A DNA stretch of 64,000 nucleotides, from assembly GCA_013416485.1 (NCBI GenBank), contig JACCEO010000001.1:62001-126000 (forward strand), read 5' to 3'. The stretch is from Alcaligenaceae bacterium (GTDB taxonomy: Bacteria; Pseudomonadota; Gammaproteobacteria; Burkholderiales; Burkholderiaceae_B). Both the position numbers and the translations under genes were made by a program. A model generated the notes under the pieces. The model ran no database searches. It had not been told where the DNA came from and was given only the letters and a program-made list of their open reading frames with translations. Position 1 is the stretch's first letter; each line of letters opens with the position of its first letter. Below are positions 1 to 8,624 of this stretch, piece after piece.

Positions 1-2
1 TG

Positions 3-491
3 TTGCAAGGCTTAATTGAACTGGCCTCACACCAAGAGTGGTGGAACAGTGATAGCTATGCAGAGCCCATCAACGGCGAGCTGCAGTCACGCTACTTTAT
101 TCATGAAGAGCCTGACAATAGCTACGCCTTGTACTTGAATGTGATGAAGCCAGGTAAGCAGATTCGCCCTCATAATCACACGACTTGGGCCTGTATTGCC
201 GCTGCCGAAGGGGTCGAAAACAACTACTTGTATGACCGCACTGACGATGGCTCACAAGCCGGGGTGGCAACATTGGTCAAGGTGGGTGAAAAGCGCGTAG
301 GACCAGGTGAAGGGATTGCACTGCTAGCCGATGATATCCATGCCGTAGAGATCCTGGGTACTGACGCCATCCGTCATTTGCACATGTATGGTTTGGCCTT
401 GGAAAAGCTGACTGAACGCATTGTGTTCGATACAGAAAATGACACATGCAGCATTATGTCGGTGGGTGTCAAGACTCAGCGAGGCGCTTAA
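3..491 (+). CDS. Cysteine dioxygenase-family cupin, 5' end cut by window
   Basis: Probable thiol dioxygenase, a non-haem iron enzyme that oxidises cysteine or a related thiol such as 3-mercaptopropionate to the sulfinate in the cytoplasm. Visible from the first in-frame TTG are the cupin iron ligands His57 and His59 (RPHNHTTW), His113 (DDIHAVEI) and a C-terminal HLHMYG segment. That segment matches the His-Tyr part of the family's Ser-His-Tyr triad, with His instead of Ser. The family is usually near 190 residues, so some 20-30 N-terminal residues probably lie left of the window and the TTG is unlikely to be the true start. The stop codon overlaps the start of the rhodanese gene (TAATG), so the two are likely co-translated. 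Fold and class are clear; whether the substrate is cysteine or a mercapto acid cannot be told. Confidence 0.82.
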   Translation: MQGLIELASHQEWWNSDSYAEPINGELQSRYFIHEEPDNSYALYLNVMKPGKQIRPHNHTTWACIAAAEGVENNYLYDRTDDGSQAGVATLVKVGEKRVGPGEGIALLADDIHAVEILGTDAIRHLHMYGLALEKLTERIVFDTENDTCSIMSVGVKTQRGA

Positions 492-2125
492 TGCCCACAC
501 TGACTATGCCAAATACACCGGCAGCTTTGCAATACATTGATGCATCACAACTGAAAAGCTGGATACACGACACCACTGAGCTTGCTTTGCTGGATGTGCG
601 TGAACATGGTCAGTATGGTGAAGATCACTTGTTTTTTGCAGTGCCCTTGCCTTACAGCCAACTTGAGCAGCATATATTTCGTTTGGTGCCGCTTAAATCA
701 ACTCGTATTGTCGTGTACGCTGATGAAAGCACCGCTGCCGTTGTGCTCGCTGCTGCCACGGTGTTATGTGAACTGGGTTATACGCAAGTCTTTGTGTTGC
801 GCGGCGGCCTAGAGGCTTGGAAACAGGCTGGATATGGCAGTTTTGCAGGCGTTAACTTGCCTAGCAAAACCTTTGGTGAAATTGCCGAGCACGCTTACAA
901 CACGCCTAGGATATCTGCCAGTGCATTGCATGCAATGCAGCAGGACCCGCAAGCTGACATTATTATTCTGGATGGCCGACCCCCAGAGGAATATCGCAAG
1001 ATGAATATTCCTGGTGCCATATGCTGCCCGAATGGTGAGCTTGCCTTGCGTATCAATGAACTGGTGTCTAGCCCCAGCACCACCATAGTTATCAACTGTG
1101 CAGGCCGTACACGTAGCATCATAGGTGCCCAAACATTGATTAATTTGGGGATACCTAATCCAGTATATGCACTGGAGAATGGGACACAAGGGTGGTATTT
1201 AGCGGATCTGCCCCTAGAGCATGCTTCAAACCGGCTGTATCCAGAAACGATTGCGGAATCTACTAGGCCTATGCTGCAAGAGCGTTCGGCCAACTTAAGC
1301 AAAACGTTTCAGCTGGAAACGGTGGATGCGGGAAGTGTGCAGTCCTGGATGCAGGCAGAAACACATAATGTTTTTGTGTGTGATGTGCGTACCCAGCAGG
1401 AATACCTAAACGCTTTGCCAGCCTATGTGCAGCATACGCCCGGAGGTCAGTTAATACAGGCCACCGATCAGTATATTGGTGTGCGTAAGGCCCGCATTGT
1501 CATTTGTGACTTTGATGGTATACGTGCCCCTGTGGTAGCTAGTTGGCTACAGCAATTGGGCTGGACGGTGTATCTATTAACTGACCCCAAAAATTTAGCC
1601 AATTTACCGGTGCCACCGGCGTTTACTCCTGATCTGCAAGCGACCTTGACACTGGAAGCCGCTGATTTGGGTGACTTCATCCGCGAACATCCCGCAGCAC
1701 GTATTGTGGATACGCGCTCTAGCCAGGACTATCGCGCCAGCCATTTAGATGGTGCCAAGTGGTCGATCCGATCCACATTGTTGTCTGATCTGGGGGAGGC
1801 AAGTGGTGCTGACGCTACTGCACCAGTCGTGTTGTTAGGTTCCAGCATAGGGGGACTGCAGGTGCTGGCTTATGATCTGGAGCGTGCCGGGTATGGTGGT
1901 ATCCACCTATGCGTGATCAGTGGAAACGATCTGCAGGAAACCGGCCTGCCTATGGAACGCAATAGCCAGTTACCGTCTGATGCTAAGTGCATAGACTATT
2001 TGTTTTTTGTGCATGACCGCCATGATGGCAATAAAGCAGCAGCTAGAAAGTACCTGGAGTGGGAAACCAACCTAGTGTCACAAATTGACGAGCAGGAACG
2101 AAATACGTTTTCCTTACCCCAGTGA
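491..2125 (+). CDS. Four-domain rhodanese-like sulfurtransferase
   Basis: Protein of 544 residues with four consecutive rhodanese-like domains at about 12-118, 140-245, 295-390 and 405-515. Only the second has the catalytic cysteine loop (INCAGRTRS, Cys203). The equivalent loops of the others read YADEST, CDFDGIRAP and LGSSIGG, so domains 1 and 4 lack the Cys and domain 3 is degenerate. It presumably moves sulfane sulfur, or senses it, for the dioxygenase encoded just upstream. I chose the ATG at 491, which overlaps the upstream stop, over an in-frame ATG at 446 inside the dioxygenase gene. No signal peptide is visible, so it is probably cytoplasmic. Family assignment is firm; the physiological acceptor is unknown. 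Confidence 0.85.
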   Translation: MPTLTMPNTPAALQYIDASQLKSWIHDTTELALLDVREHGQYGEDHLFFAVPLPYSQLEQHIFRLVPLKSTRIVVYADESTAAVVLAAATVLCELGYTQVFVLRGGLEAWKQAGYGSFAGVNLPSKTFGEIAEHAYNTPRISASALHAMQQDPQADIIILDGRPPEEYRKMNIPGAICCPNGELALRINELVSSPSTTIVINCAGRTRSIIGAQTLINLGIPNPVYALENGTQGWYLADLPLEHASNRLYPETIAESTRPMLQERSANLSKTFQLETVDAGSVQSWMQAETHNVFVCDVRTQQEYLNALPAYVQHTPGGQLIQATDQYIGVRKARIVICDFDGIRAPVVASWLQQLGWTVYLLTDPKNLANLPVPPAFTPDLQATLTLEAADLGDFIREHPAARIVDTRSSQDYRASHLDGAKWSIRSTLLSDLGEASGADATAPVVLLGSSIGGLQVLAYDLERAGYGGIHLCVISGNDLQETGLPMERNSQLPSDAKCIDYLFFVHDRHDGNKAAARKYLEWETNLVSQIDEQERNTFSLPQ

Positions 2126-2131
2126 AATACC

Positions 2132-2165
2132 CTTGCCGTCAGTTGTTTTTATGGCTGGCGGCAAG
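2132..2165. terminator. Hairpin between convergent genes
   Basis: An 11-bp inverted repeat (CTTGCCGTCAG and CTGGCGGCAAG, one G-T pair) with a 12-nt loop lies between the rhodanese gene and the convergent DUF1850 gene and overlaps the latter's stop codon. It lacks a clean T-tract on either side, so it may be a bidirectional terminator or only an mRNA-stabilising hairpin. Confidence 0.5.
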
Positions 2166-2571
2166 CATACAACAGGGTAATACCTCCATCGGTGGGAAGT
2201 ATGTCCGTCATGGGCTGGCAATGTCCTTGTACACACCACTCGTAGTCAGCCGTATAGCCAGACCGGGTCAGGCGCAATACTGTGGGTAGTTGTGTATCAG
2301 GTAAATATTCATACCAGCCGTTCTGCAAGATGGCATCGGGTGGGGGTTCCATCCCCGCTGCGGAACCCTGGACTCTGGCCATTCCTGCTACTAATAAGGG
2401 TGGCTGATCCGTAGAGTTTGCAGCGGTGACGGTGTAGTCTTCTTCCCAGCGTGTTTTTTCAATGGAATGCGTCCAAGCCAGGGTGAAGGCGTGAACTGGT
2501 AAGTAGCGAGGTGTGTTGGGCTCTGCTGCTAGCGCTAAACACACCCCGAATCCAGCCAGTACCACTGACAT
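2149..2571 (-). CDS. DUF1850 protein linked to TAXI TRAP transporter
   Basis: A 140-residue protein with a hydrophobic N terminus (about residues 1-16, suggesting a signal peptide or anchor) and the motif HSIEKTRWEEDY, typical of DUF1850. DUF1850 genes are known to follow the fused permease of TAXI-type TRAP transporters, as here: this gene overlaps the 3' end of the permease gene by one base. It may be an extracytoplasmic accessory of that transporter, but its role is not established. Last gene of the minus-strand set 5679-2149. Confidence 0.75.
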   Translation of the reverse strand: MSVVLAGFGVCLALAAEPNTPRYLPVHAFTLAWTHSIEKTRWEEDYTVTAANSTDQPPLLVAGMARVQGSAAGMEPPPDAILQNGWYEYLPDTQLPTVLRLTRSGYTADYEWCVQGHCQPMTDILPTDGGITLLYACRQP

Positions 2572-4598
2572 CAGGCAGTAGCCAGTTTGGCCTTGCGACT
2601 ACTCAAGTAGTGCCAGATCAGGAATGCGGCGGTTGCCACTAGCCCGATTTGATCAGACAGGGGCGAGGCGGCGACCAAGAAGCCTGCGGCTGCGATCGCA
2701 TACAGTCGTTCAAACCAATTTAAGGGTTTAAACAAATAGCCCGTTGCACCTGCGCCCCATAGACCAATAGCTAGTACGGCTTTGAAGACGATGTAGACGA
2801 CATCGAAAGCGCTGCCGCCTTGTAGCATAAGTGCTGGGGAATAAACCGCCATATAAGGCACGACAAAGCCTGCAATGGCAACACGCAGTGCTTGGATACT
2901 GATTTTTAGGCCAGTTTCGCGTGCTATCGGTGCAGCAGCAAAGGCCGCCAATGCTACCGGTGGGGTTAGGTCAGCCATAATGCCAAAATAAAACACAAAC
3001 ATATGGGACACAATCAGCGGTACGCCCAGCTTCAGCAGTATGGGTGCTGCTAATGAACTGGTAATAATGTAGTTAGGAATGGTCGGTATGCCCATGCCTA
3101 GGACCAGACAGGTGATCATGGTCAAGAATAGCGCTAAGAATAGATTGTCTTCACCGATGGCGATTACCTGACCGCCAAATTCAGCAGCTACGCCGGTTAG
3201 GTTGATAATCCCAATAATGACACCCACCAGGGCGCATGCAATAGCAACGGGCAAAGCATGGCGGGCGCCATCGGCCATAGCCTTGATGGCCATTCTTAGT
3301 ACATCGGTTTCACGGCGGCGCAAGAGCAGGACAGCGGCTAGAAAAGCAGCAATCGCAAAGAAGGTGATAACGCCGAACTCGATAAAGCCAGTACACGCTA
3401 TGCCCAGCAAGACCCAGAATAAATAGCGCAGTACCTTATTGGAGGCCCCGCTAATGACTGCGGCACCAAAAATCAGGATAACGGTAAGACCCAAGCCGAC
3501 TGTGCCCGAGAATAATGGGGTATAGCCCGAGAACAGCAGGGCTACCAGACCAATTAAAGGAATTAATAAATACCAACGCAGTTTGACGGCAGCCCAAGGG
3601 TCGGGGCAGTCTTCTTTGGCTAAACCATGCAGGTTTTTACGCCCGGCTTCTAGGTGTACTGTCCAGAAAGCGGTCAGGAAATACAAGGCGGCAGGAATGA
3701 TGGCCGCTTTAACAATTTCAACGTAGGGCACGTTAATGGTTTCGGCCATAATAAAGGCGACTGCGCCCATGACTGGGGGCATGATTTGCCCACCCATGCT
3801 GGCAGTGGCTTCTACCCCGCCAGCAAATGCCGACGAATACCCAAAACGTTTCATTAAGGGGATGGTGAACTGGCCAGTGGTGACCACGTTGGCTACGCCA
3901 GAACCGTTGATGGTGCCCATCAAGCCGGAACTGATCACCGATACCTTGGCTGGCCCGCCTTTGCTGTGGCCCACAGTACCCATAGCGAAGTCACTGAATA
4001 GAGAAATCATGCCTGCCTGTTCCAGAAAGGAACCAAACAAAATAAACAGGAATATGTACGTGGACGACACATAGGTAGGTGTGCCGTAAATACCTTCTAC
4101 GCCAAAGCTCATGGTACTGACAATCTGGTCAAAACCATAACCACGGTGCGCAAGTATGCCGGGCAAGTACTCACCAAACAGGCCATACATCAGGAACATG
4201 CCGCAAATGAGTGGTAATGCCCACCCCATCATGCGGCGTGTGGCTTCAAAGACCAGCACTATGGTGATGATGCCTATCACCATGTCAGTATTGGTCATTT
4301 CACCGGCACGGGCAGTCAGGTCAGATTCGTAAATCCAATGGTAAAAGCTGACTACGAAGCCGATGATACCTAGCAACCAGCCCAAGACTTTGGTTTTTAG
4401 ACCAAAGAAGTTGGGGTACAGCGTGAATATCATTAACAGCACAAAGCCTACGTGTATGGCACGTACGACTTGGCTGGATAGTGGGCTAAAGGCGGCTGTA
4501 TAGACCTGGAAACAAGAGAATACGACCGCTATCCAGAAAACAACACGTGGCATATCCTCGAAGGGCTGATCTGGGGCTGGGACAGAGGGTGTGCTCAT
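2571..4598 (-). CDS. TAXI-type TRAP transporter fused permease (4TM/12TM)
   Basis: An integral membrane protein of 675 residues that combines the small (DctQ-like) and large (DctM-like) TRAP subunits in one chain, the arrangement typical of TAXI systems. It imports a carboxylate delivered by the periplasmic binding protein using an ion gradient. The N-terminal third has four to five hydrophobic helices. The DctM-like part contains the glycine-rich segments SSGLMGTINGSGVANVV and GMGIPTIPNYI, typical of the substrate path. Start ATG at 4598. It lies 121 bp downstream of the binding-protein gene and runs directly into the DUF1850 gene, so the three form a transport operon. The substrate is unknown; TAXI family members have been linked to glutamate and other carboxylates. 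Confidence 0.9.
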   Translation of the reverse strand: MSTPSVPAPDQPFEDMPRVVFWIAVVFSCFQVYTAAFSPLSSQVVRAIHVGFVLLMIFTLYPNFFGLKTKVLGWLLGIIGFVVSFYHWIYESDLTARAGEMTNTDMVIGIITIVLVFEATRRMMGWALPLICGMFLMYGLFGEYLPGILAHRGYGFDQIVSTMSFGVEGIYGTPTYVSSTYIFLFILFGSFLEQAGMISLFSDFAMGTVGHSKGGPAKVSVISSGLMGTINGSGVANVVTTGQFTIPLMKRFGYSSAFAGGVEATASMGGQIMPPVMGAVAFIMAETINVPYVEIVKAAIIPAALYFLTAFWTVHLEAGRKNLHGLAKEDCPDPWAAVKLRWYLLIPLIGLVALLFSGYTPLFSGTVGLGLTVILIFGAAVISGASNKVLRYLFWVLLGIACTGFIEFGVITFFAIAAFLAAVLLLRRRETDVLRMAIKAMADGARHALPVAIACALVGVIIGIINLTGVAAEFGGQVIAIGEDNLFLALFLTMITCLVLGMGIPTIPNYIITSSLAAPILLKLGVPLIVSHMFVFYFGIMADLTPPVALAAFAAAPIARETGLKISIQALRVAIAGFVVPYMAVYSPALMLQGGSAFDVVYIVFKAVLAIGLWGAGATGYLFKPLNWFERLYAIAAAGFLVAASPLSDQIGLVATAAFLIWHYLSSRKAKLATA

Positions 4599-4719
4599 GG
4601 GATATCCAGGCTATAAGTGCAAAAAATGCCTCGGGCGGTTGTGGTGCCAGAAACGTAAAGCAAGCGCCGCTACGCTGTCCTGGGTAAGGTCGCGTAGCGG
4701 TATAGGGCGTGTGCGGTGA

Positions 4720-5679
4720 TTATTGAATCACGCCTTTTTCTTTGTAATAGCGTTCAGCACCTGGGTGTATAGGTACGGGCATGCCTTTGGCGGCATTTTC
4801 CAATTTGATGGCTTTTGCGGCGTTGTGCGCTGCATATAAGCCGTCCAGGTTCTCGTAGAGTTCTTTGGTCATGGCATAGGCCAGATCATCAGAGACGCCG
4901 GAGTGAGTAACCAGGAAGTTGGGGATGGCAGCCGTAGGCATGTCAACGTCTTGACCCGCATAGGTGCCTGCAGGGATAACTGCAGGTTGATACGCGTCGT
5001 CGCCTACTTTTTTGACGACATCAGCAGGTACTGGAATAACAACAATTTTCACTGAGGTAGCCAAGTCACGAATTGACGATACGCCTAGACCTGCGGATTG
5101 CAAGGTAGCGTCAAGCTGGCGGTTTTTCATCAGTTCAACCGATTCACCAAAAGGCAGGTACTCGACCTTGGAGAGGTCGTCGTAGCTTAGGCCTGCAGCT
5201 TTCAGTATGGCGCGTGCATTCAGTTCGGTTCCTGAGCGCGCAGCACCTACGGATATCCGTTTGCCTTTAAGGTCATCTAGCGTGGTGATGCCGGCATCGG
5301 CGTTAGCGACGATTTGGATATAGTTGTTATAGGTAGCGGATAAGCCACGTAGTTTGTCCAGTGGTTTGGTGAAGCCAGCCTCGGCATTGCCTTGCCAGGC
5401 ATCTGATACCGAGTCAGCCAATGCCAGTGCCAGTTCGCCACGGCCTGCTTGTAGCAGGTTCATGTTCTCTGCAGAGGCTTTGGTTACCTGGGCAGTGGAT
5501 TTCACGTTAGGTATGGTTTTGGCGTAAATTTGTGACAGCGCGACACCCAGGGGGTAGTAAACACCGCTTTGGCCACCGGTAAGAATATTGATGAATTCTG
5601 CTTTTTGAGCTTGGGCTGGGCCAGTAACCATGAATGCTGCAGCTAAGGCGGCACTGGTGATCCACTTGTTTATTTTCAT
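4720..5679 (-). CDS. TAXI family TRAP solute-binding protein
   Basis: Periplasmic solute receptor of 319 residues. A Sec signal peptide is clear (about residues 1-24, ending GPAQA before QKAEF). The mature start FINILTGGQSGVYYPLG is the usual TAXI signature. It captures the ligand in the periplasm for the fused permease encoded downstream. The start is the ATG at 5679, preceded on the minus strand by a GGAGACAAGCAC ribosome-binding region. The gene is probably controlled by the LysR regulator encoded immediately upstream on the same strand. Confidence 0.9.
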   Translation of the reverse strand: MKINKWITSAALAAAFMVTGPAQAQKAEFINILTGGQSGVYYPLGVALSQIYAKTIPNVKSTAQVTKASAENMNLLQAGRGELALALADSVSDAWQGNAEAGFTKPLDKLRGLSATYNNYIQIVANADAGITTLDDLKGKRISVGAARSGTELNARAILKAAGLSYDDLSKVEYLPFGESVELMKNRQLDATLQSAGLGVSSIRDLATSVKIVVIPVPADVVKKVGDDAYQPAVIPAGTYAGQDVDMPTAAIPNFLVTHSGVSDDLAYAMTKELYENLDGLYAAHNAAKAIKLENAAKGMPVPIHPGAERYYKEKGVIQ

Positions 5680-5767
5680 GTGCTTGTCTCCGGATATTTT
5701 TTATAAGTACGTGTATAAAACACAACGCCTCAAACTATACCAGCTACGCTCTGGTTTTTTTACAGGA

Positions 5768-5780
5768 ATTACCCGGTAAT
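5768..5780. promoter_or_regulatory. Perfect 13-bp palindrome upstream of TAXI operon
   Basis: ATTACCCGGTAAT is a 6+1+6 dyad in the 155-bp gap between the LysR stop and the TAXI binding-protein start, 88 bp upstream of the latter. It has the size and placement of a LysR-type operator (short interrupted dyad near -65) but does not show a strict T-N11-A. Assignment is by position only. Confidence 0.3.
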
Positions 5781-5834
5781 AGGCACCAGGGAAACCCTGT
5801 TAAGACATCGTGTTGCACCCTTTCACAGCGGTAT

Positions 5835-6725
5835 TTAACGAGGAATGAATTCCAGTAGTTTGTCACGTAGCCATGTATTGGCCGGATCCTGGTCCACACT
5901 GCGATGCCAATATAAATACCACTCCATCGCAGGCAGTTCAAAAGGTAGCTCTAATTGCACAGCATCATAGCCTTGTACTAATCCTAGTGGAGCAGTCAGA
6001 GCCAGGTCAGTTCGCATAGCAATTAAGGGGGCCACCATATAGTGCTGTACTCGCATTTGAATTTTTCTAGGCTTACCCTGCTTGTTCAGCGCGGTATCGA
6101 CATATCCCAGGCCTTCGCGGCGGCTGGAAATATGAATATGGCCTAAGGCAAGATAGTTCTCCAGGGTCAGTGGTTGATTAGCCATAGGGTGCCCTTTACG
6201 TAGCATGCAGACAAAGCGTTCGCTCATGAGTGGGCTGCTGCGTAGTTGGGGATCATGGATAAGTGGGGCATCAATGGCCAAATCCAGTGCGCCTGTTGCC
6301 AGCTCACGGCTAGCATCGCGGCGGTTGCTAAGGTAGCTTTTGATCCGAATGCCTGGGGCCTCCCGCTGTAAGAGGTCTCCCAGAGCAGGCAGTAACAGCG
6401 TCTCTGTCAGGTCATTCATGCTGACGCGAAATACCCTTTGAGCACTAATGGGCATAAATTGATTGGCTTCTTGGACGCTGGTGTTCAGCAGCTGTAACGC
6501 TTCTCCTACGCGGCCAATAATGTTTTCTGCGACTGGCGTAGGCACCATGCCTTGGGGCGTACTGACAAATAACTGGTCATTAAATGTTTTGCGCATGCGC
6601 AGTAATGCGTTGCTGACGGCCGGTTGGGAGATAGACAGCACTTCTGCGGCTCGGGTCAGGTTGCGTTTGGCATAGATGGTTTCGAAAACCACAAACAAAT
6701 TCAGATCGACGCGATTTAATTTCAT
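5835..6725 (-). CDS. LysR family transcriptional regulator
   Basis: A 296-residue LysR-type regulator. The N-terminal winged helix-turn-helix (about residues 5-65) contains LTRAAEVLSISQPAVSNALLRMR, and the rest is the periplasmic-binding-like effector domain. I prefer the ATG at 6725, with an AAGGG box five to six bases upstream, over the GTG at 6731. It lies directly upstream of the TAXI transporter genes on the same strand and is divergent from the histidine phosphatase, so it could control either side. The N terminus (MKLNRVDLNLF, early helix-turn-helix) resembles the NodD/SyrM/NahR-like branch. The effector is unknown. Confidence 0.88.
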   Translation of the reverse strand: MKLNRVDLNLFVVFETIYAKRNLTRAAEVLSISQPAVSNALLRMRKTFNDQLFVSTPQGMVPTPVAENIIGRVGEALQLLNTSVQEANQFMPISAQRVFRVSMNDLTETLLLPALGDLLQREAPGIRIKSYLSNRRDASRELATGALDLAIDAPLIHDPQLRSSPLMSERFVCMLRKGHPMANQPLTLENYLALGHIHISSRREGLGYVDTALNKQGKPRKIQMRVQHYMVAPLIAMRTDLALTAPLGLVQGYDAVQLELPFELPAMEWYLYWHRSVDQDPANTWLRDKLLEFIPR

Positions 6726-6848
6726 AGGCACCCTTGCAGTACTTGCAAATCATCATAATCATTGTTTATGGCAGTGTATCAATATAATAAATTTTACGGA
6801 TATCAATTCCTTAGCTACTATGAAGATAAATAATGATAGAGGTATGGT

Positions 6849-7520
6849 ATGGCAGAGTTTTATCTGGTCAGGCATGGTCAGGCTTCCTTCGGGGCCGCGG
6901 ACTATGATCAGCTTTCGACCTTAGGCGAGCAGCAGTCCGTATGGTTAGGACAGTACTTTGCCGAACGTGATATTCAATTTGATCGGGTCATCATGGGGGC
7001 GCAAAAGCGCCACCGTCAAACTGCCGAGGCCATTTGTAGTGGCATGGGCAGCACGCTAGAGTTCACTGCACACCCTGAATTGAATGAATATGATTTTTCC
7101 GCACTGTGCAATTCTTTAGGGGATGATCACCCCGAGCTAACACGCTTGGTATCAGGGAATAAAGTCGACTTTTACAAAGGCTTGAAGCAAGTCATGCGGT
7201 TATGGTCCAGTAATGAACTGAAGGGGTCTTTGCCAGAAAGTTGGGCTGATTTTTCCCAACGCGTTAGCAATGCCAAACAGCTAATCCAGCAATCTGGCGC
7301 ACAACGTGTGTTGGTGGTTAGTTCGGGTGGAGCCATAGGCATGATGACCCGACAAGTTCTGGATGCATCAGTAACTACTGCGATTGAATTAAGTTTGCAA
7401 GTGAAAAATAGTAGTTTTTCACACTGCTATTTCAACGAGAAATCGGTCAGATTGGCAAGCTTCAATAACATCGCTCACCTTGATCAGCCAGATCGTTTCG
7501 ATGCCATTACCTATACGTAA
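6849..7520 (+). CDS. Histidine phosphatase superfamily protein
   Basis: Cytoplasmic protein of 223 residues with the phosphohistidine signature LVRHGQASFG (Arg8-His9-Gly10) at its N terminus and a second conserved region VLVVSSGGAIGMM near residue 155. The usual His of the C-terminal (S/T)HGG motif is replaced here by Ser-Ser-Gly-Gly, which would affect one active-site histidine. It has an AGAGG ribosome-binding site. It is the first gene of a plus-strand set followed after 20 bp by an APH-type kinase gene. In that setting it may hydrolyse a phosphorylated intermediate or a misphosphorylated product, but this is only inferred. Confidence 0.83.
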   Translation: MAEFYLVRHGQASFGAADYDQLSTLGEQQSVWLGQYFAERDIQFDRVIMGAQKRHRQTAEAICSGMGSTLEFTAHPELNEYDFSALCNSLGDDHPELTRLVSGNKVDFYKGLKQVMRLWSSNELKGSLPESWADFSQRVSNAKQLIQQSGAQRVLVVSSGGAIGMMTRQVLDASVTTAIELSLQVKNSSFSHCYFNEKSVRLASFNNIAHLDQPDRFDAITYT

Positions 7521-7540
7521 TCACACTAAGGGCTGAATAC

Positions 7541-8575
7541 ATGACGACCGACATCAACACCCTGGATACAGAAAAACTGGCAGCTTACTTGGAAACATGC
7601 ATCCAGGGATTTCAGGGGCCACTACTTGCAGAAAAGTTTGCTGGTGGGCAGTCCAATCCTACTTTCTTGCTTAAGGCACAAAGCGGTCAATACGTACTGC
7701 GCCGTCAACCACCAGGGGTCTTGCTAAAAGGAGCCCATGCGGTTGATAGGGAATTCCGGGTATTGGATGCGCTAAAAAACACAGGGGTTCCTGTGGCACA
7801 TGCCTATCTATTGTGCGAAGACCCGGACGTCATAGGCAGCATGTTTTACGTCATGAGTTTCGAGCAAGGAAGAATCTTCTGGAATCCGGCCTTACCAGAA
7901 CTGTCGTCTGCACAACGAGTGCCGGTTTATAACGAATTAATACGTGTAATGGCCACACTGCACGATGTGGATGTACATGCGGTAGGCCTGGGTGATTACG
8001 GCCGCGCAGGCAATTATTTCGAGCGCCAAGTGGGTATGTGGACCAAGCAATACCGTGCTTCTGAAACGGAACATAATCCCGCGATGGAAACACTGATCAC
8101 TTGGTTGACAGTCAATATGCCTGCCGACGATGGTCAGCTAAGCATGGTTCACGGCGACTACCGCATTGATAACTTGATGTTTCACCCGGACGAAGCGCGC
8201 GTGCTGGCCGTACTGGATTGGGAGCTTTCAACGCTAGGTCATCCCTTGGCAGATTTGGCATATTTTTGTATGTGTTTGCGCTTGCCCTCAAGCACTTATA
8301 TCCCAGGGCTAGCCGGTACGAATCGTCAGGAATTGGGTATTCCTACTGAAGACGAAATCATTACTCAATATTGTGCCTTGCGCGGTCTGGATGGCATAGA
8401 CAATTGGTCATTTTATTTGGCGTTCAGCTTCTTTAGGCTGGCGGCGATTGCACAAGGAGTATTGAAGCGTGCTTTGGATGGCAATGCATCTAGCGATCAA
8501 GCCGTGCAAGTAGGAGAAATGGCTGGTCCATTAGCACGTTTGGCAGTTGAATTAATAGAGCAGCATCAAGGCTAG
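7541..8575 (+). CDS. APH-fold kinase, LvaA/ACAD10-11 kinase-like
   Basis: A 344-residue aminoglycoside-phosphotransferase-fold kinase. It shows GGQSNPTF (nucleotide-binding region, about 35-42), the catalytic loop MVHGDYRIDN (His204, Asp206, Asn211) and the metal-binding [16 protein letters not shown] (Asp226). The [14 protein letters not shown] block is characteristic of the branch found fused to dehydrogenase domains in ACAD10/11 and in LvaA of the P. putida levulinate pathway. There the kinase phosphorylates the 4-hydroxyl of a 4-hydroxyacyl-CoA. Immediately downstream come an SDR, an ACAD10/11-like dehydrogenase and an acyl-CoA ligase, supporting that role rather than antibiotic resistance. 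A close paralogue lies at 47172-48248. Family and motifs are seen; the substrate is inferred. Confidence 0.85.
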   Translation: MTTDINTLDTEKLAAYLETCIQGFQGPLLAEKFAGGQSNPTFLLKAQSGQYVLRRQPPGVLLKGAHAVDREFRVLDALKNTGVPVAHAYLLCEDPDVIGSMFYVMSFEQGRIFWNPALPELSSAQRVPVYNELIRVMATLHDVDVHAVGLGDYGRAGNYFERQVGMWTKQYRASETEHNPAMETLITWLTVNMPADDGQLSMVHGDYRIDNLMFHPDEARVLAVLDWELSTLGHPLADLAYFCMCLRLPSSTYIPGLAGTNRQELGIPTEDEIITQYCALRGLDGIDNWSFYLAFSFFRLAAIAQGVLKRALDGNASSDQAVQVGEMAGPLARLAVELIEQHQG

Positions 8576-8624
8576 ATGCCTATAGGTATGGCCTAGTAAA
8601 AAACACACTCTTCCTGGAGGAACT

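Noticed and set aside
446-490. Earlier in-frame start for the rhodanese protein
   Set aside because: It lies inside the dioxygenase gene without a ribosome-binding site; the ATG at 491 overlaps the upstream stop and gives a normal N terminus.
5740-5762. Terminator on the plus strand (CCAG-CTACGCT-CTGG followed by T7)
   Set aside because: The stem is only four to five pairs and no plus-strand gene ends here; the neighbouring genes are on the minus strand.
7541-8575. Aminoglycoside resistance kinase
   Set aside because: The fold is shared, but the [14 protein letters not shown] motif and the acyl-CoA gene context place it with LvaA/ACAD10-11 kinases.
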